A DNA stretch of 64,000 nt from Magnolia sinica. Its lineage: Eukaryota > Streptophyta > Magnoliopsida > Magnoliales > Magnoliaceae. A model generated the notes under the pieces. It was given only the letters and a program-made list of their open reading frames with translations. It had not been told where the DNA came from and made no database searches. Positions 49,093 to 62,615 of this stretch are shown here, piece after piece. Numbering within the stretch: the first letter of the stretch is position 1; each line of letters opens with the position of its first letter. The stretch spans positions 55,333,528 through 55,397,527 of the forward strand of contig NC_080587.1 in assembly GCF_029962835.1 (NCBI RefSeq). The letters are read 5' to 3'. A program made the translations under genes and the position numbers.

Positions 49093-52000
49093 TGTAATGA
49101 CCCGTGAAATTTTATGCTAATATTTCCTTAACTAGTTGTTTTTGGGATAATTAGCGCTATACTCGATTGCTTGTGAAATTTGCATCAATCACTTTAAATT
49201 TGATCTGCATGACTCAAAACCTGTAGATTAGTTAGCGCTATGTTACTCTGAAATCTAGGATCCATCGCTAAATCCAGTTGTTCTTGGAAATTTTTGGAAG
49301 TTCTGGATCGGACTTGGACCGCGCGTCGAAAGTCCGATAGCGATGATCTTAGGCTGTTGCGGTCACTATGTTAGGCTTGATCATCACCTCAAAAATCAAG
49401 TCCATATGATGTTCTGGGTCGATTTGTTTGAGTTCGGAGTGAAGAGTGTGAGAACGGTTGGAAATTTATTAGGCTTTTATAAAATCTGAGTCGTGTCACT
49501 TGCGCGATGATTTTAAGCAATCTGACTGTTGGATTCTGACCCAATTTCACCCTCTGATCAGGAAAGGTGGCCCAGGCATATCCTTGTGCTTGTGGACCTG
49601 ATCGAGATTCAGTGACCATTGAATTGAGTGTGGTCCGCCACGGCTGATCTAAAGATCCGGTCGGTACGAAAACTCAGCTTGACCTAGATCCATGGTCAGT
49701 GAGCTTAAGTCCGACCTTTCGTGGTAATAGGCCCACCGGAAGTGCTTCGTTGGATCATGAGAGGCTGGTTTTGGTTATACCCTAAGTATACCTTGGCCCT
49801 GGGGTTATTTTCATCAATATTAGGCCTATTTATAGACCTTAAAACCCTAGCTCTCTTTTCCATACGAATTTCCTAACCCTACCTAAGAAAGAGAAAGGAA
49901 AAGAGAGAGAAAGTGAGAGAGAAGTTGGTGAATCATCCTAGATTCTTTCTTGTTCTTCTTCATCCTTTAAACCTTCACTTTAGAATCGTTATTTCGGCGA
50001 TTCTAAGTTCATCCTTGGGGTAAGTTAACCTAACCCTAATCTATGTTAGAGCTTAGAATAGTCATGGTGTTGTTGTATCTCATTTATATTCTTGCTTTAG
50101 GGTATTCTATCGCCGTTGACGAAGACAACTCGTCTGAAATCAGTTCAGTGTTCTTTTCTGGCTTAAGGTGTGGACTTTAAGTGTATAGGTTATGGTTTTC
50201 AAGGCTTTCAACGCTAGTTAATAGTTTATTCTCACTATGGATGAGATTTCACATGCCAAATATTGTGTTTATGTTGCATTCCTGATATGCATGTGTTATA
50301 TTGAAATTTGTGTATTCTAGGTGTATGTATAAAGTACTGTATGCGTATAAAATATGAACCTGTGATTGCCATGATTATTTGTCGTGTACTTATGCTAATG
50401 GTATGTGCGACAACTCCTTGGTAAAAGGAATTGTCCAAATGTGTGTATTTCAACATACGTCATGTATGTTGTATTGTGTATTCTAAGTGTTTGTAGAAAT
50501 GTCTGAATGATCTAAAGTGTGATATTTCAACCTAGTATGGGCGTTGAGAAGTGATTCTCAACTCTCCCACTAGTGTGTATGATTTCCTTCATGCAAGTTA
50601 CATTCCTTATTGTTTAATTTCAAGCATTACTTATGCTTACATTTATGTTAAATTGGTATTCTTCAAGTGCTTATGTATCGCATGATTTGAGTTGTTGTTC
50701 CTTTACTGTTTTACATTTAATACGATTATCTGTTGTAGTGTAATGTGTGTGGGACTATGCATTAGTCCAGGAAATCGGTAATCGGCCTTAAGATCGTGGC
50801 TGAGGTTGCTTTCGCCACGTAGGACGTATTAGATGAACCTGAGTCGTATTAGAGTTGTCGGCAGTGGTTTGGCCACACGGAGTGTTTGCGCACTCTATGT
50901 CGTTCAACCTAACATGCGCTCGTGCTAGTCGAGTTCGTCAAGTAACCCGATTGTCCGATGTATGTTCACCATATATGGACGTTACTGCTTGAATCTAGGG
51001 TACCAAACTTACCAATGAAATCCTATTAACCATGATACCTTGATCCGCTAAGACTCATGAGCCGGACATGGTGGTATGGGACACCGTGGTCAAGCTGTCG
51101 GCCTATGCTGGGGTGACGAGCCTCCCCGTAGTGACTAGTAAGCAAGTAAACTCGTGAGCCGATTATGGTGGTATGGGACACTATATTCGTGCTGTCGGCC
51201 TACATTGATTGGTGATGAGCCCTTTGTAGTGACCTCGAGCATACCTGGATACCACATTGAGGTGACGAGCCTTAGTGTAGTAACGAAGGTATGATAGGCG
51301 TGCATTGATTGGTGACGAGCCCTTTGCAACGACCTACAACCATATGATCGTATGAGATGTCTAGGACTGACGACCCTAGAATGGATCACTGTTTGGATGG
51401 TGACATGAGGAAGGTATCCTAGCTTCCCAATCCTACTGTATGAAAAGGTCTAATAACAACTTGGTAATCATGTTCATGCACCGCATTTGCATGTGCTTTG
51501 TAGACGTGGCACACTTTAAGGCGATGTCATGCGTAACGTAAGATGAAGACGCTGAGGGTATACGCGCAAAGGCATGCATCATTCTGCATATATCCTTGCA
51601 TTAACAAGAGTACTTAGGACCTGCTTAATTGCTCTGCTTTATCATTACTGCTTGATTGAACTGATAACATGTTAACCTGTGCTTTATTGTTCCACTGAGT
51701 TGATCACTCACTCCCACGCTCTGGGGCGGTGTTAAACACCCACCAGACTCTGTCTTAGCTGCTGATGTTGTAGATATGGATGTGACTTCTGAGGCAGAGT
51801 GGGAGATTGATGATGATGAGGCTGTGTTTTCTTTTATACAGTTTTCAGACGGGTTCTAGTGAGCCTTGTTCTGATGCGCGGGATGCTAGAATTTCTTTTG
51901 GGAAATTAAATGATGTAATCTATTACTTGTAATTTTGATAGTAACACTTGTCAGAACGACCTGGTATGTATATGTACTTCAGGGATTTGCACTTGTACAC

Positions 52001-52192
52001 ATATATTTCTATAAGTCTTCCGCTTGCTTTTTTCACTTATCCCTGAATTATATTTGCTATTTGGCTTAATCTATTCCATGTCTTATGCACTAATACAGAC
52101 AACATACATCCATCATTAAATATGTTGCATAAGTGATGTTTTGGAACTCGGGAGCTGAGTTATGCTCGACCCCCGAATTTTCAGGCGTTACA
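49093..52192 (+). repeat. 3' LTR of B2
   Basis: Colinear with the 5' LTR and with solo LTR B1. It ends GGCGTTACA, then the CCTGT target duplication. Confidence 0.95.
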
Positions 52193-52197
52193 CCTGT

Positions 52198-53592
52198 ATT
52201 AACCAAAAACTAACAAATTATTTTAATTCTTACCAACATCAGGATTTCCTATAGTATTTACTAAGATTACAAGTTCATCTAAGTGGAAACTAATAATAAT
52301 ATCGTATCTTTCCTTTTATTTTCTTTTACCCTTAATGTTTGGTCCCCGTTGTCTAAGGTACGATGCAATTTTCCATTTTCAGTGTTCAAGCTAACACAGA
52401 CGGATGGTTGTAGTAAGTTTGAGCCCGATACATTGATCTTTTGCCTACGTATAGCAGAGGATTTGGGTATCAATTCATAATCTTGTTAAATCTCGGTCCT
52501 TTGCTTAATCAGGGCATTGGAATGATTGAGATTTGTTAGGACTTAGAATTTGAGTCAAACCGCGTACACATCGCGTAAACATGATTTCATCAATCCGTGT
52601 TCCCGATTTTTCTAGACTCACGGGGAACATCCCGTAATCATCCTAGTTTTTCAATGAGAGCACCCGAAATTTGCATGAATAGACACAAATGACCATCACG
52701 CTTCCACTGCACGCTTTGGTCAATGCACTACTTAAAAATTTCCGAACTAAAATTCCTACATGGATATTGGAGTTTGAAATTGTAATTTTTATTTAGATTC
52801 TTAAACCCAATCCTCATCGACTCAACCTAGGGTTTAAAACTTGCCCAAAATTCTGTAAACTTTCATTTATTTATTTCTAATTGTTGAAATTTGCAAAGTC
52901 TATTATTCCTAACTAAAGACGCGTTCTGGGGAATTCAAGTTACACCTCCTAATAAGATTTCTTAAGTTTAGAGAGTACTTAAATTTGGTTTAAGGCTCAG
53001 TATGGTAAGTGAGGAAATTCTTATAGCCCTAAGTTCAATCATTTCCTGATTATTACAAGAGTGTGATGCCCAACTATGAAATTTTAGGGAAGTTCATATC
53101 CTAGACTTCTAGAAAATTTCCATTTGGAAGTCAAGTATAGGGAATGTCCTCATGTAGTCTTATGTACATCATAATGAGTATTTGGTATACATTTAATTCC
53201 TAGGTCCAAACAACTATTTTGGCAGGTTACAAGGGAACCAAAGTTTTCCTTTCTAAGTTTGAATGAATAAACCTAAAATGTTCAAAGAGGCCTAAGTTTA
53301 TTCCTAAGTTCTTTAATCCTCCAAACAATTTTTAGGCCTAAAATTTTGAGTTCCTATAATCTCAATTTCTCCTAGCTATTGGGGAAGTTCAAATGAGTTT
53401 CAAATGTTTATTCTAATAATTTCTAAGGGACCTAGGTTTGGGTTTTCTACATTCTCAAAATTTTCCTAAGTCTAGGGGAGATTCACCTAAGTTTAAATAT
53501 CTAATTTCAAACATCTTAATTTGAGACATTTAAGGTTTGTATAAGTTCATTTCCTAAGGCCTGGCTTGTCCAAACTATGCTCTGATACCAAC
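52198..53592 (-). mobile_element. Element C interior, PBS side
   Basis: Non-coding continuation of the C interior, ending at the PBS. The part around 52390-52560 resembles 62850-63060 in element D ('gctaacacagacggatggt' against 'gccaacacagaaggaaggt', then 'gatcttttgcctacg' against 'gaccttctgcctagc'), so the interiors of C and D are related. No gag or pol motif was seen, fitting a large non-autonomous derivative. Confidence 0.65.
53579..53590 (-). other. Primer binding site of element C
   Basis: Minus strand TGGTATCAGAGC, two bases from the LTR end at 53593. It fixes the orientation of C. Confidence 0.9.
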
Positions 53593-56500
53593 TGTAACGC
53601 TTCGTATTTTCATGACCCAAGATATGACCCGTTTCCCAAAAACCCGAGTGTTAACCTATAAAGAGCTAAATTCCATATATTTTTTTCTTTCATCTATCAG
53701 AGTTGCCAGTAGAATGGACGAATCAACATAAAGGAAAATTTGCATTTATATTTAAAATGTACAAGAGGCTGCCCATAATGACTTATACAAACCAATGTCC
53801 CAATACTTACAATTACAAAATGAGATAACATTACATGTGAAACTAATACATGATAACAAATCTTGAGTTGTAAAATTATACATAGCAACTCTTAGCAATA
53901 CAATCATGCATCTTCGACAATGGTACCCTACTCCTCATCAATATGAACATGGATATCAACTGAGCCACCTGTGCTACTTGTACAATTATATATTTAATGA
54001 ATGAGTGGCCAACTCAGTGTGAATTCCCCTCAAGATTACACACCACCGCATTAGGTAAGTATAGTTATAACAACATAACAAGGCATACAAAACAATATAT
54101 GATACAGTCTTATTAGATGCATGAATGCGTGAATGCATCATCGACCCGGGGATGTTCATCCATTTGGTAGTTGGGCTTATCACCCATGTAAAGGCTGACC
54201 ATTAGCGAAGCCCATCACATGCGTACATCACGTACCGCATAATGACTTCATATCGTACATCACATACGTAAATCGATAGTTGGTGGTCTGACAGCTAGCA
54301 AAACGATACCCTAATAACTCGGAGGCACATGCTACAAAATCAAGAAATATCTACCCGTCATCATAAATATGCAATGTATGCATGATTAGTCAAACCATTA
54401 TTAGTCCAATTACAATCAGCCAGTTTAATAAAGCTCAAGGTCACTATGGGGAGCTCGTCACCCAGCATAGGCCGATAGCTCAGGCATAGTATCCTATTCC
54501 ATCATCCCTGGCCCATGAGGCTACCACCTTAGGATGTTTAGTGGAACTCATCGACTAGTGGCCAATCATATTTAGTGTATGGGGCTTGCCATCGCCTGGT
54601 TGCTCCAAATAAAATATCGAACCTAAATAGGAAAAATACCAAAACAAAGCTACATAGGGCGAATATCAAAACTGAGCTACATAGGGCGAATATCAAAAAC
54701 TATGCGATAAAAGACCATCCTTAAAAACCACTTAGACACGGCAACCCCTAGATGGCAGGCCCACATCAATAATCAATTTAAACCACCACTTAATAACCAA
54801 TAAGTCAAAGGACTATTACAATTATAACCCATCGAGTTACATCCCAAGAATGGGTGTAGATTTATAAGTGGGGGTTTACCACTAATGTACCAGTTTAAGT
54901 TCCATAAGCAATCCACAAGTGATCCACAACATGAGATATTATGCAAGATAAATATTGAGCATGTAATCTAGCAATTCAATTTCCACCATTAACACATGTG
55001 ATTATAAAATGAAGATATTAATTATCAATCAAATTTAAAATACAAATTATCACTTAGGCTAATAGAAAAATAAAAAGCTCAAGGGGAAGAAATCACACCT
55101 CACGATTGAATCGAACCACCTTCTAGTGTCGCTAAGTGCTTGCGCCCTTAGAATTGAACCTACCACAAATCATGAGCCTATACAATTAGATCTAAGTTCT
55201 ACGCACTACCTAGGTTTAAGATCATAGCCTATGGTTTGAATTATTTATCATAGGGTTTTCATTGTAAAATTAGGATTCGCATCATAGGGTTTGGTCATAA
55301 ACTTAGATTCTAGGATTTGAACTCTAGTTGGTGTATTAGTTATAAATTAATTTTAATAATTACAAGATAACTATTAGCATTAGTGTTATAATTACAAGAT
55401 AACTATTAGCATTAGTAATTTAATTCCCACCATTAACATATGTGATTATAAAATGAAGATATCAATTATCAATCAAATTTAAAATACAAACTATCACTTA
55501 AGCTAATGGGAAAATGGAAAGCTAAAGGAGAAGAAATCATCACCTCACGATCGAATCAAACCACAATCTTGTATTGCTAAGTGCTTGCACCCTTAGAGTT
55601 GAATCCTATCACAAATCATGAACCTGTACAATTAGATCCAAGTTTTACGCACTATCTAGGTTTAAAATCATAGCCTATGGTTTGAATTATTTATCTTATG
55701 GTTTTCATTGTAAAATTAGGATTTTTATCCTAGGGTTTAGTCCTAAACTTAGATTTTAGGATTTGAACTATAGTTGGTGTATTAGTTATATTTTAATCTT
55801 AATAATTATAAGATTACTATTAGCGTTAATGTTATAATTTATATTAGCTAACATATTAATAATGTTAGTTCACAGGTTCATATTTAAATATACCGATATT
55901 GTCTATTATTCTTATAATGATTAATAATCTCTTGAATAATGCAAGTAATAATAATAAAAATTTTACTAACAATAATATAATAAGGACTAACATTAATAAT
56001 CATATTAACAAGAATTATAATAATCCCATAAGGAAAATGATAAATTCTCTAATGATAATGGTCATAACTATCAATAACTAATCTAGTCATGATGATAGAT
56101 TTACCAAACCTAACACACAACCTGTGTTTAGGGTATTAACCTAGAGTTTAGACCACTTAGGTCTAGGCTAGATTTTGTGTAATTAATTTTAGTGTTAATT
56201 TAATAATTATAAAATATTTATTAATATCAGTGTTATAGTTAATATTAGTTAATAATCATCATGATGATAATTAATATTGTGATCTACTATTTATGATAAT
56301 ATTTAAGAGTGACAAAACAATACACTAGAATTTAATAATGATATTATTTTATTTTCTTGTCTATAATAACTATTATTAGAATAAGAAATTTTACTAATGG
56401 CTATGCATTCCCAATATTAACAATCGTTATCATGATAGAAATGGTAACAATGATAATTGAAATAAATTCAATCTAGAAAGAAATTGTGGACTTACCTTAG

Positions 56501-56837
56501 TCGACTTAGTAGCTTGACTCGGCCTCAATTTGAATCAACGACCCACTCTGTGACTCAACTTGACTCGACTGTAGGAAAGCCTGGACCAGGCCCAAGTGTG
56601 ACCTGGCCCAGCTGGATTCAATCTCAACTGAGTCGACTCAGTCCCTCCTCTCTCTAGTTTCACTTCTTTTTTCTCCCTCTCTCTTCTTCCTCCTCTATTC
56701 CTTTTGCTCTCTTTCCCCTTGCTCTATCCAGCAAGGTTACTGGACCAAAATGACCCACAACTTTAACCTATGACTCAGCCCTGAGTCAACTTACTCAAAG
56801 GCTCTCCCTCTAGTTTCTCTTCTTCCCTCCTGTCCCT

Positions 56838-56884
<47 letters not shown>

Positions 56885-57870
56885 GCTAGAAAAGGTCCAG
56901 CAATGGTTGGTAGACCTGGCCTGACTTAGTCCAGCGAGTCAATGACTCGCTCGGCCTGTCAACAGCCACACACATCCCCTCTCTTTCTCTTTCTTCTACT
57001 CTTCCTTTTCCCTTCTTCCTATCTTCTTTTAATGAAACCTCGGCTTGGTCCAAACCAGGCCCAACTCGGTCAAGACTCGACAGTGAGTTGGGTTGCAAAC
57101 CACCAGCCCTGGTTCAATTGACTTGACCCAACAATGACCCAACCCGAATCGTACCTAAACTCAACAGAGTCAGGTTGGTGTAGCACACACCTACTCTTTC
57201 TCTGTACTTCTTAGTTCAGCAGGGTTCATTGGACCCAAGCTCAGCCCTGATCCAGACCTAACTCAGATCGTGACTTGATCGAGTCAAGCCAGTGCGCACA
57301 GCAGCGCTTGCACTCACTCCATCTCCTACCATCCTCTTCATCATCATCCTCCTTTCCTTTTCCTTTCGATCTATTTTTCCATATTGCAGAGTCCATCCAT
57401 CTCAGGACTCCAACATCTTGGCTGAACGTGCCCAGAAATGCACCAACAACGATGGAGAAGAAGGCCACCATCAATGGCAAACTCTGTCCCGTTGCTCCTT
57501 TCTTCATTCCGTCAGCATGGGAGGGTTTCTAGGGGTGTAATGGAGCTCAGTGAATGGTTGGAATGGAGCTCGGACTCCTTTTGGTTGGTGGGTTCCGAAG
57601 GAGAAGAAAACAGTCGATTATGTGGTGTTTTGTAGAAGGATAAGAGAAGAGACATTTTCTCCTCTTCTTATAGGAAAACCTAACTTCCCTAGGCTATTGG
57701 ATCGTCAACGCGCATCCCAGATTTAATCTGGTGGAAATCGTCTCTCAAAACTATGGGTAGGAACTGAAATCGGATACGATTTTGTTTGGAAAACCCTAAG
57801 CAAATGGACATCTGAGATATCATTTATTTAGATGATCCAGATCTTGCCAAACACTCCACACACGGATTGC
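53593..57870 (-). mobile_element. 5' LTR of element C, incomplete
   Basis: Aligns with 25430-25891, 27622-28096 and 36088-39024, showing the empty sites of the two insertions in the other LTR. At 57870 it is broken by element D; the remaining ~1.2 kb should lie beyond the window. It contains (CT)n at 56840-56879 and an internal ~440-bp duplication (54970-55404 with 55405-55840) that the other LTR lacks. Confidence 0.88.
54970..55840 (-). repeat. ~440-bp tandem duplication inside C 5' LTR
   Basis: Both halves carry 'cattaacacatgtgattat'-type sequence, 'atcaatcaaatttaaaatac' and 'ttgctaagtgcttgc'-type sequence. The second half is almost identical to 36561-36990 of the other LTR, while the first half is clearly more diverged. 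Confidence 0.8.
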
Positions 57871-60800
57871 TATAACGCCCCAGATTTTGAGGGTCGAGCA
57901 AAGCTCTACGTCGGAGATCTAGTGCATCACTTACGCAATATGGATGATAATGTTCAGATTTTGCCCATATTAATGAGTGCAGCATGAGTGAGATTATACT
58001 AAAACATCATATCATACTCCTAATATAATTAATTTAAGCAAGAAAAAGTCTGAATTATATATATTTAAACATGTGGGTATTTCACCAACTCCAGAATATG
58101 AGTATGTAACTGGGCTGAATACATGCATGAATTGTTCCAAAAATAACCAAAATATGGATATGTAATGTGTCCAACTAAATTAAAATCCCACTGTTCCCTA
58201 TGCATCAGCACGAGGTCTACATTGACCCGCCCGATGATTGAAAGTAGGAGTATTCCTCCTCCTCATCCATATAGTCTTGCTCCATAGCATAGACTTCATC
58301 GTCACCTGCATCTAAACCAGAGTCTGGTTGGTGTTTTAAAACACCATCCTAGATGGGAATGAGTTGCAAATTCAGTGAACCTATAAAGTAAAAGTTAACA
58401 TATTATCAAGTCAATCAAGTAGTAATGATAAAGCAACATAATAATTATTTCCTAACTACTCTCGTTAATGCAGGAATGGAGTGCAAGTAAGATGCATGCT
58501 CTCACACCAAAGATCCCTCATAGCGACTCTGACACCTATGTCACACATGCCATCACTTCCTCAACAAAGTGCAACTACAACACTAAAGCACATCCTAACT
58601 AATGCAGGACTAACCTCACCCAGCGCCCTACCAATTGGAGCATTATTTTTGAAGCCCGATCGATCCCAACGGGACCCGGATGATGACACATGCTCGGATC
58701 ACAGTCAGGTTGCACCGGGGTGTTAAATACAATGTGATGTATGGTAGTGTTAGTTGAGTACTTAGTTAAGCTTATTCATATAGCAAGTTCAGGAAGCTAG
58801 GGTACCTCCCTTTATATCATTGACCCGAACCGAAGGATCCATCTAGGGTCATTAATCCTAGTTAAGCACATACGATAGGCAAGTTGTAGGGCATCACTCC
58901 TAATGAGAAACAGTTGATAGGCAAATTCACAAGTTTATACTCGAGGTCAGTACGGGGTGGCTCATCACCTTGACGTAGGCCGATAGCTCGAACACGGTAT
59001 CCCATACCACCATGCCTGGCTCACGAGTCTTAGTTACTCACTAATCACTACGGGCAGGCTCGTCATCCCAGCATAGGCCGACATCTCAAATACGGTGTCC
59101 CATACCACCATGCCTGACTCATGAGTCTTAGCGGATAGTGGGACCATGGTTAAAGAGGGTCTTTACATTGGTAAGGGGTACCTTAGATTCAAGCAGTAGT
59201 GTCCATACATGATGAACATACAATAGGCCAATCGATTTATTAGGGAAGTTCGATTGGTACGGGCACACGCTGATTTAATTGACATGGAGTGCATAAGTAC
59301 CCTGTGTGGCCTAACCACTGTCAACAATCTTCGTGCAACCCGGATTCATCGGATTTTCCCAAATGTGGCGTGATTAATTCAACCACACAAATAAGAAAAG
59401 TTATTGATTGCCTGACCTACACGGTAGCCCCAATATTACTTAGATGCAGCAAATAAACACATGTGATAATCATTTCAGCATTTGGAAAATAATCCAAGTG
59501 AATTCTTTATTTGAGTATTTTATCAAACACATTGAACATGTTACTAAACACTTACCTGTTTTCTATAAATTTGCGTAGAGGCAAAGATAAATATTTGAAA
59601 GAAACTATACATACTTATAAGGTAATGTGAAATCCTATCCAAATAATTGTAATAAATATAAATCATCGACAATTTCTCATTCAAACAATTCAACAAACAC
59701 TTAGACTACACTATACTAAATACATAGACTAGTTTAGTTACAACACATATTTTAACAATTCCTTATATGGAGAGATTTACGTACATATGTCAATGATTAA
59801 CCCTAGATTAGAAATCATGGAAAGCACAAATCATATTCAAATTCTAATTCAAACATTGTAAAAAACACATGGAATGCATATTTTACCCAATACAGTTTAT
59901 ACATGTTTATTTTACAGAAATCGGCATATCTAAGACAACACGACAGTAATCAAGTCAGACATAAACCATTAGCTGACATTGAGAGCATTGATAACCATAA
60001 CTTATTCATTTATAGTCCATAACTTTCGTTAGAATACTTGATTCAGACGCAGTTCGAAGCCTACGTTCTAAAAAATAGAACGTCGGGCACCTAAGCAATG
60101 AAATTGGTTAGCTATTTCATCGATTACACTGTTTGGATCTCTAAATGAAGTTTAGGGTTAGGTTTTCTTAACCAAATTGAAGCCAAAAATGATTGTGTAG
60201 TGAAGTGGAAAGGTGATTCAGTGCGTGGAGTAGTGGGAGAGAATCCTAGCATTGATCTCCCAAAGTATCTCTCCTCTCCTTCCTCTTTTCTCTTCCTTTT
60301 CTCTCTTCTCTCTCTCAGGGTTAGAGATATTCATATGGAATAGAAATGAGGTGGCTTAAGGGATATATACAGGCCCAGAACTGATGCAAATAGCCCCGGG
60401 GCCACGATATACTTAATTTATATCCAAAGGGCGACTGTTTTTGACAACTAGGGCTCATGGGAAGGTTCATTACTCACCTACGTCATAAGGTAAGTTCCCT
60501 GACAATGAATCTAAGCCAGGATGTGATTTCAGCGCGATTGGATAGGCCGATCGGCTGTGGACCCGTGCCAGATCAATGGTCAAACTTGCTCGATCGGAGC
60601 CACAAGTATATGGATATGTGCAGGAAAATTTCCTATTCCCATGGGTAAAGTTAGAGCAGAAACTGACGGTCCGAAATCCCCAATTTTGTGCGTGAGCAAA
60701 GGGCCCAATTCACTTTAGTTTCAATATGTTTTCTAAAGATATTCACATTTCTTACACACTTCACTTAGGGCTCAAGTTGTACATTTCTGGATACTATCTG

Positions 60801-61941
60801 AGCTCAATTCCCGCATTGGTCATCAAGCCGAGTAGAACGGACATAATCCTATAGTTTTGCGACCATCAGACTCTCGACATGCGGTCTAAGTCCGGTACAG
60901 AGTTTCAATGTACTGTCGAGAGTGATAGGCTCTTGAGATGTCTCCTAGGTCTTTAAGGGATGTTGCATCAGTAGTATTAATGGTTTTAGGTCTTTCCATT
61001 TGTGAAGATAGTGGTCCAAGATAAATCTACTGATTATTTAGTTTATTACTTAACTAAATTTTGCCTAAATTATACTATAGAATGTGGTCCTCAGGTAGTT
61101 CTATGTTTTTTTTGGCACTTTTAGTTAGTATATTATTTTAATTATTTTTTTAGTAGTTCATCATTAATTATACTTTATCTCCACCAAATTTCATTATATT
61201 TCATGTTCTATAAAAATTCTAAAAATTCTGGAAGTAATAGCTGTCCGAACTAATAATTTTTATATAGTTGTCACATTAACCTAGATTTAATTATATTAGA
61301 ATTTTTATTTTATTTTTTACTTATTTTTATATGAAACAAGACTTATCAAGCTTCAATTTGGCTTTTGAATCACCAAAATCGGAGTTATATTGAGTGAAAT
61401 ATGACTTTTTGAAGTTGGCTTGAAAATATAGAAATTTTCAGCGAGGATCCACCGAAATTCAGTGCACCGGCGATGCGCTGCCGATCGGCGGTGCTGCCAT
61501 GGCTGTCTGGTGGTCTTGGTGATGGTTTTGCCACTTGATTCTTGAAATGAGTATATCTTACAAACCGGAATGAGTTATTCGACGTGCAATATATGATTTT
61601 GGGGTATGAGAACCTAAGTTATTCAAATAACCTGGTTATTTTCTAAGATTCCATCAGGTTAGTGGTCTAAAGTCCATTTTATTTGCATTTTTGCTATTTA
61701 TAGTAAATTTTAGTTTGATTATATTTCTTCATCCTTTGAGCTTTATGATTTGTGTCTAATATGAAAGTACTTAGAAAAATTTGAAGAATAAGGTGGTAGA
61801 AGGTGAGATTTTCGAAGAAGATGGGTTGAGAAGGCGATTTAAGACTTTGGGATTGAGTTTTGAGAAGTTGATAAGATGTTATAATAGACCTATTACCCAA
61901 GGACGTCTAACTCCAAGTTGGCAAAAATCTGAGACATTACA
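57871..61941 (-). mobile_element. 3' LTR of element D (~4.1 kb)
   Basis: Minus-strand start TGTAATGTCTCAG at 61941, next to the polypurine tract GGGGGGTAAAT. The far end reads TATAACGCCCC at 57871, a mutated TGTAACGCC. Segments such as 'ctcatcaccttgacgtagg' and 'cccataccaccatgcctgg' (58960-59130) are reverse-complement relatives of 'ggtggtatgggacacc' and 'ggtgacgagcc' in LTR B, and the purine-rich leader is also shared. So D belongs to a lineage related to B2. It inserted into the C 5' LTR after GGATTGC. Confidence 0.8.
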
Positions 61942-62399
61942 ATTTACCCCCCTTAAAAACAATTTCATCCCCGAAATTAGCTAAGGCTTCTATTGGGTTC
62001 ATATTCAACGTGCACATTTATAGATATACTAACCTCGATGATTGTAATTCAACTCGTACCCATTATTAGGCCTATTCATTAGTGATACAATTTACTTACG
62101 TGACTTTGTCTAGTTATAGAGTCCTAATTGTTTCCTTTTGATGAGTCTATTACTAACGCTTCAAGGACGAATATGATTTACTTAGCAATTTAACCATATG
62201 TGTTACCTGAATTGACGATCTTAGGCCAGTGAGGCACCCACCATGCTTCCGCTGTGCCCCTCCGGTCAAATGGATTTATAAACCGACCTAACTAGATTGG
62301 GCTCATAATGTTCTACCCCCCTTAAAATTATTTCTAATCTCATGGCTCAAGAATCTCTATCCCGATCCGTATGTCGGAACAAGGTGTAATGTAAGACCT

Positions 62400-62615
62400 A
62401 TCCTTAACATGAAATGGGAAATGATCTCCTATGAAATTAGTCTTCCTTTCATCGATGATGTATATGGTTATAGAAAGGAGTTAAAAATGATGGGTGTTGT
62501 GGTTGATTTCAGGGACGGGTGTGAGTTTGTAGTAAGATGCCTAATTCTATCAAAGAAGGACTTTTGCCATGGTCCCGACTTACCCTCTTTAATCATGCCC
62601 AGTTTAATACTGTAA
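62400..62615 (+). pseudogene. Possible NO VEIN-like gene fragment
   Basis: A 68-residue frame reads SLPFIDDVYGYRKELKMMGV, then VVDFRDGCEFV. As I remember them, plant NO VEIN-type (histidine-kinase-like ATPase fold) proteins have a conserved 'LP.ID..+YG..I..Y+.ELK.iGV.V.F..G..FV' segment, and this matches in order and spacing, with a short gap after YG. Only ~50 residues are recognisable; nothing before or after continues the match, so it is at best an exon piece. It is antisense to element D. A chance match is possible. Confidence 0.4.

Larger units (their letters stand above)
40670..52192 (+). mobile_element. Full-length Ty3/gypsy element B2 (11.5 kb) with replaced gag/protease
   Basis: Two ~3.1-kb LTRs (40670-43764 and 49093-52192) flank a 5.3-kb interior with PBS (43768-43779), a foreign gene-like unit (44110-46095), pol (46097-49056) and PPT (about 49078-49092). 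The flanking duplication is CTTGT (40665-40669) against CCTGT (52193-52197), one mismatch. The pol sequence and long LTRs fit a Tekay/Del-type chromovirus. The LTRs differ at a few percent of positions, mostly transitions, so the insertion is not recent. It is inserted within the interior of element C. No functional polyprotein is encoded. Confidence 0.93.
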
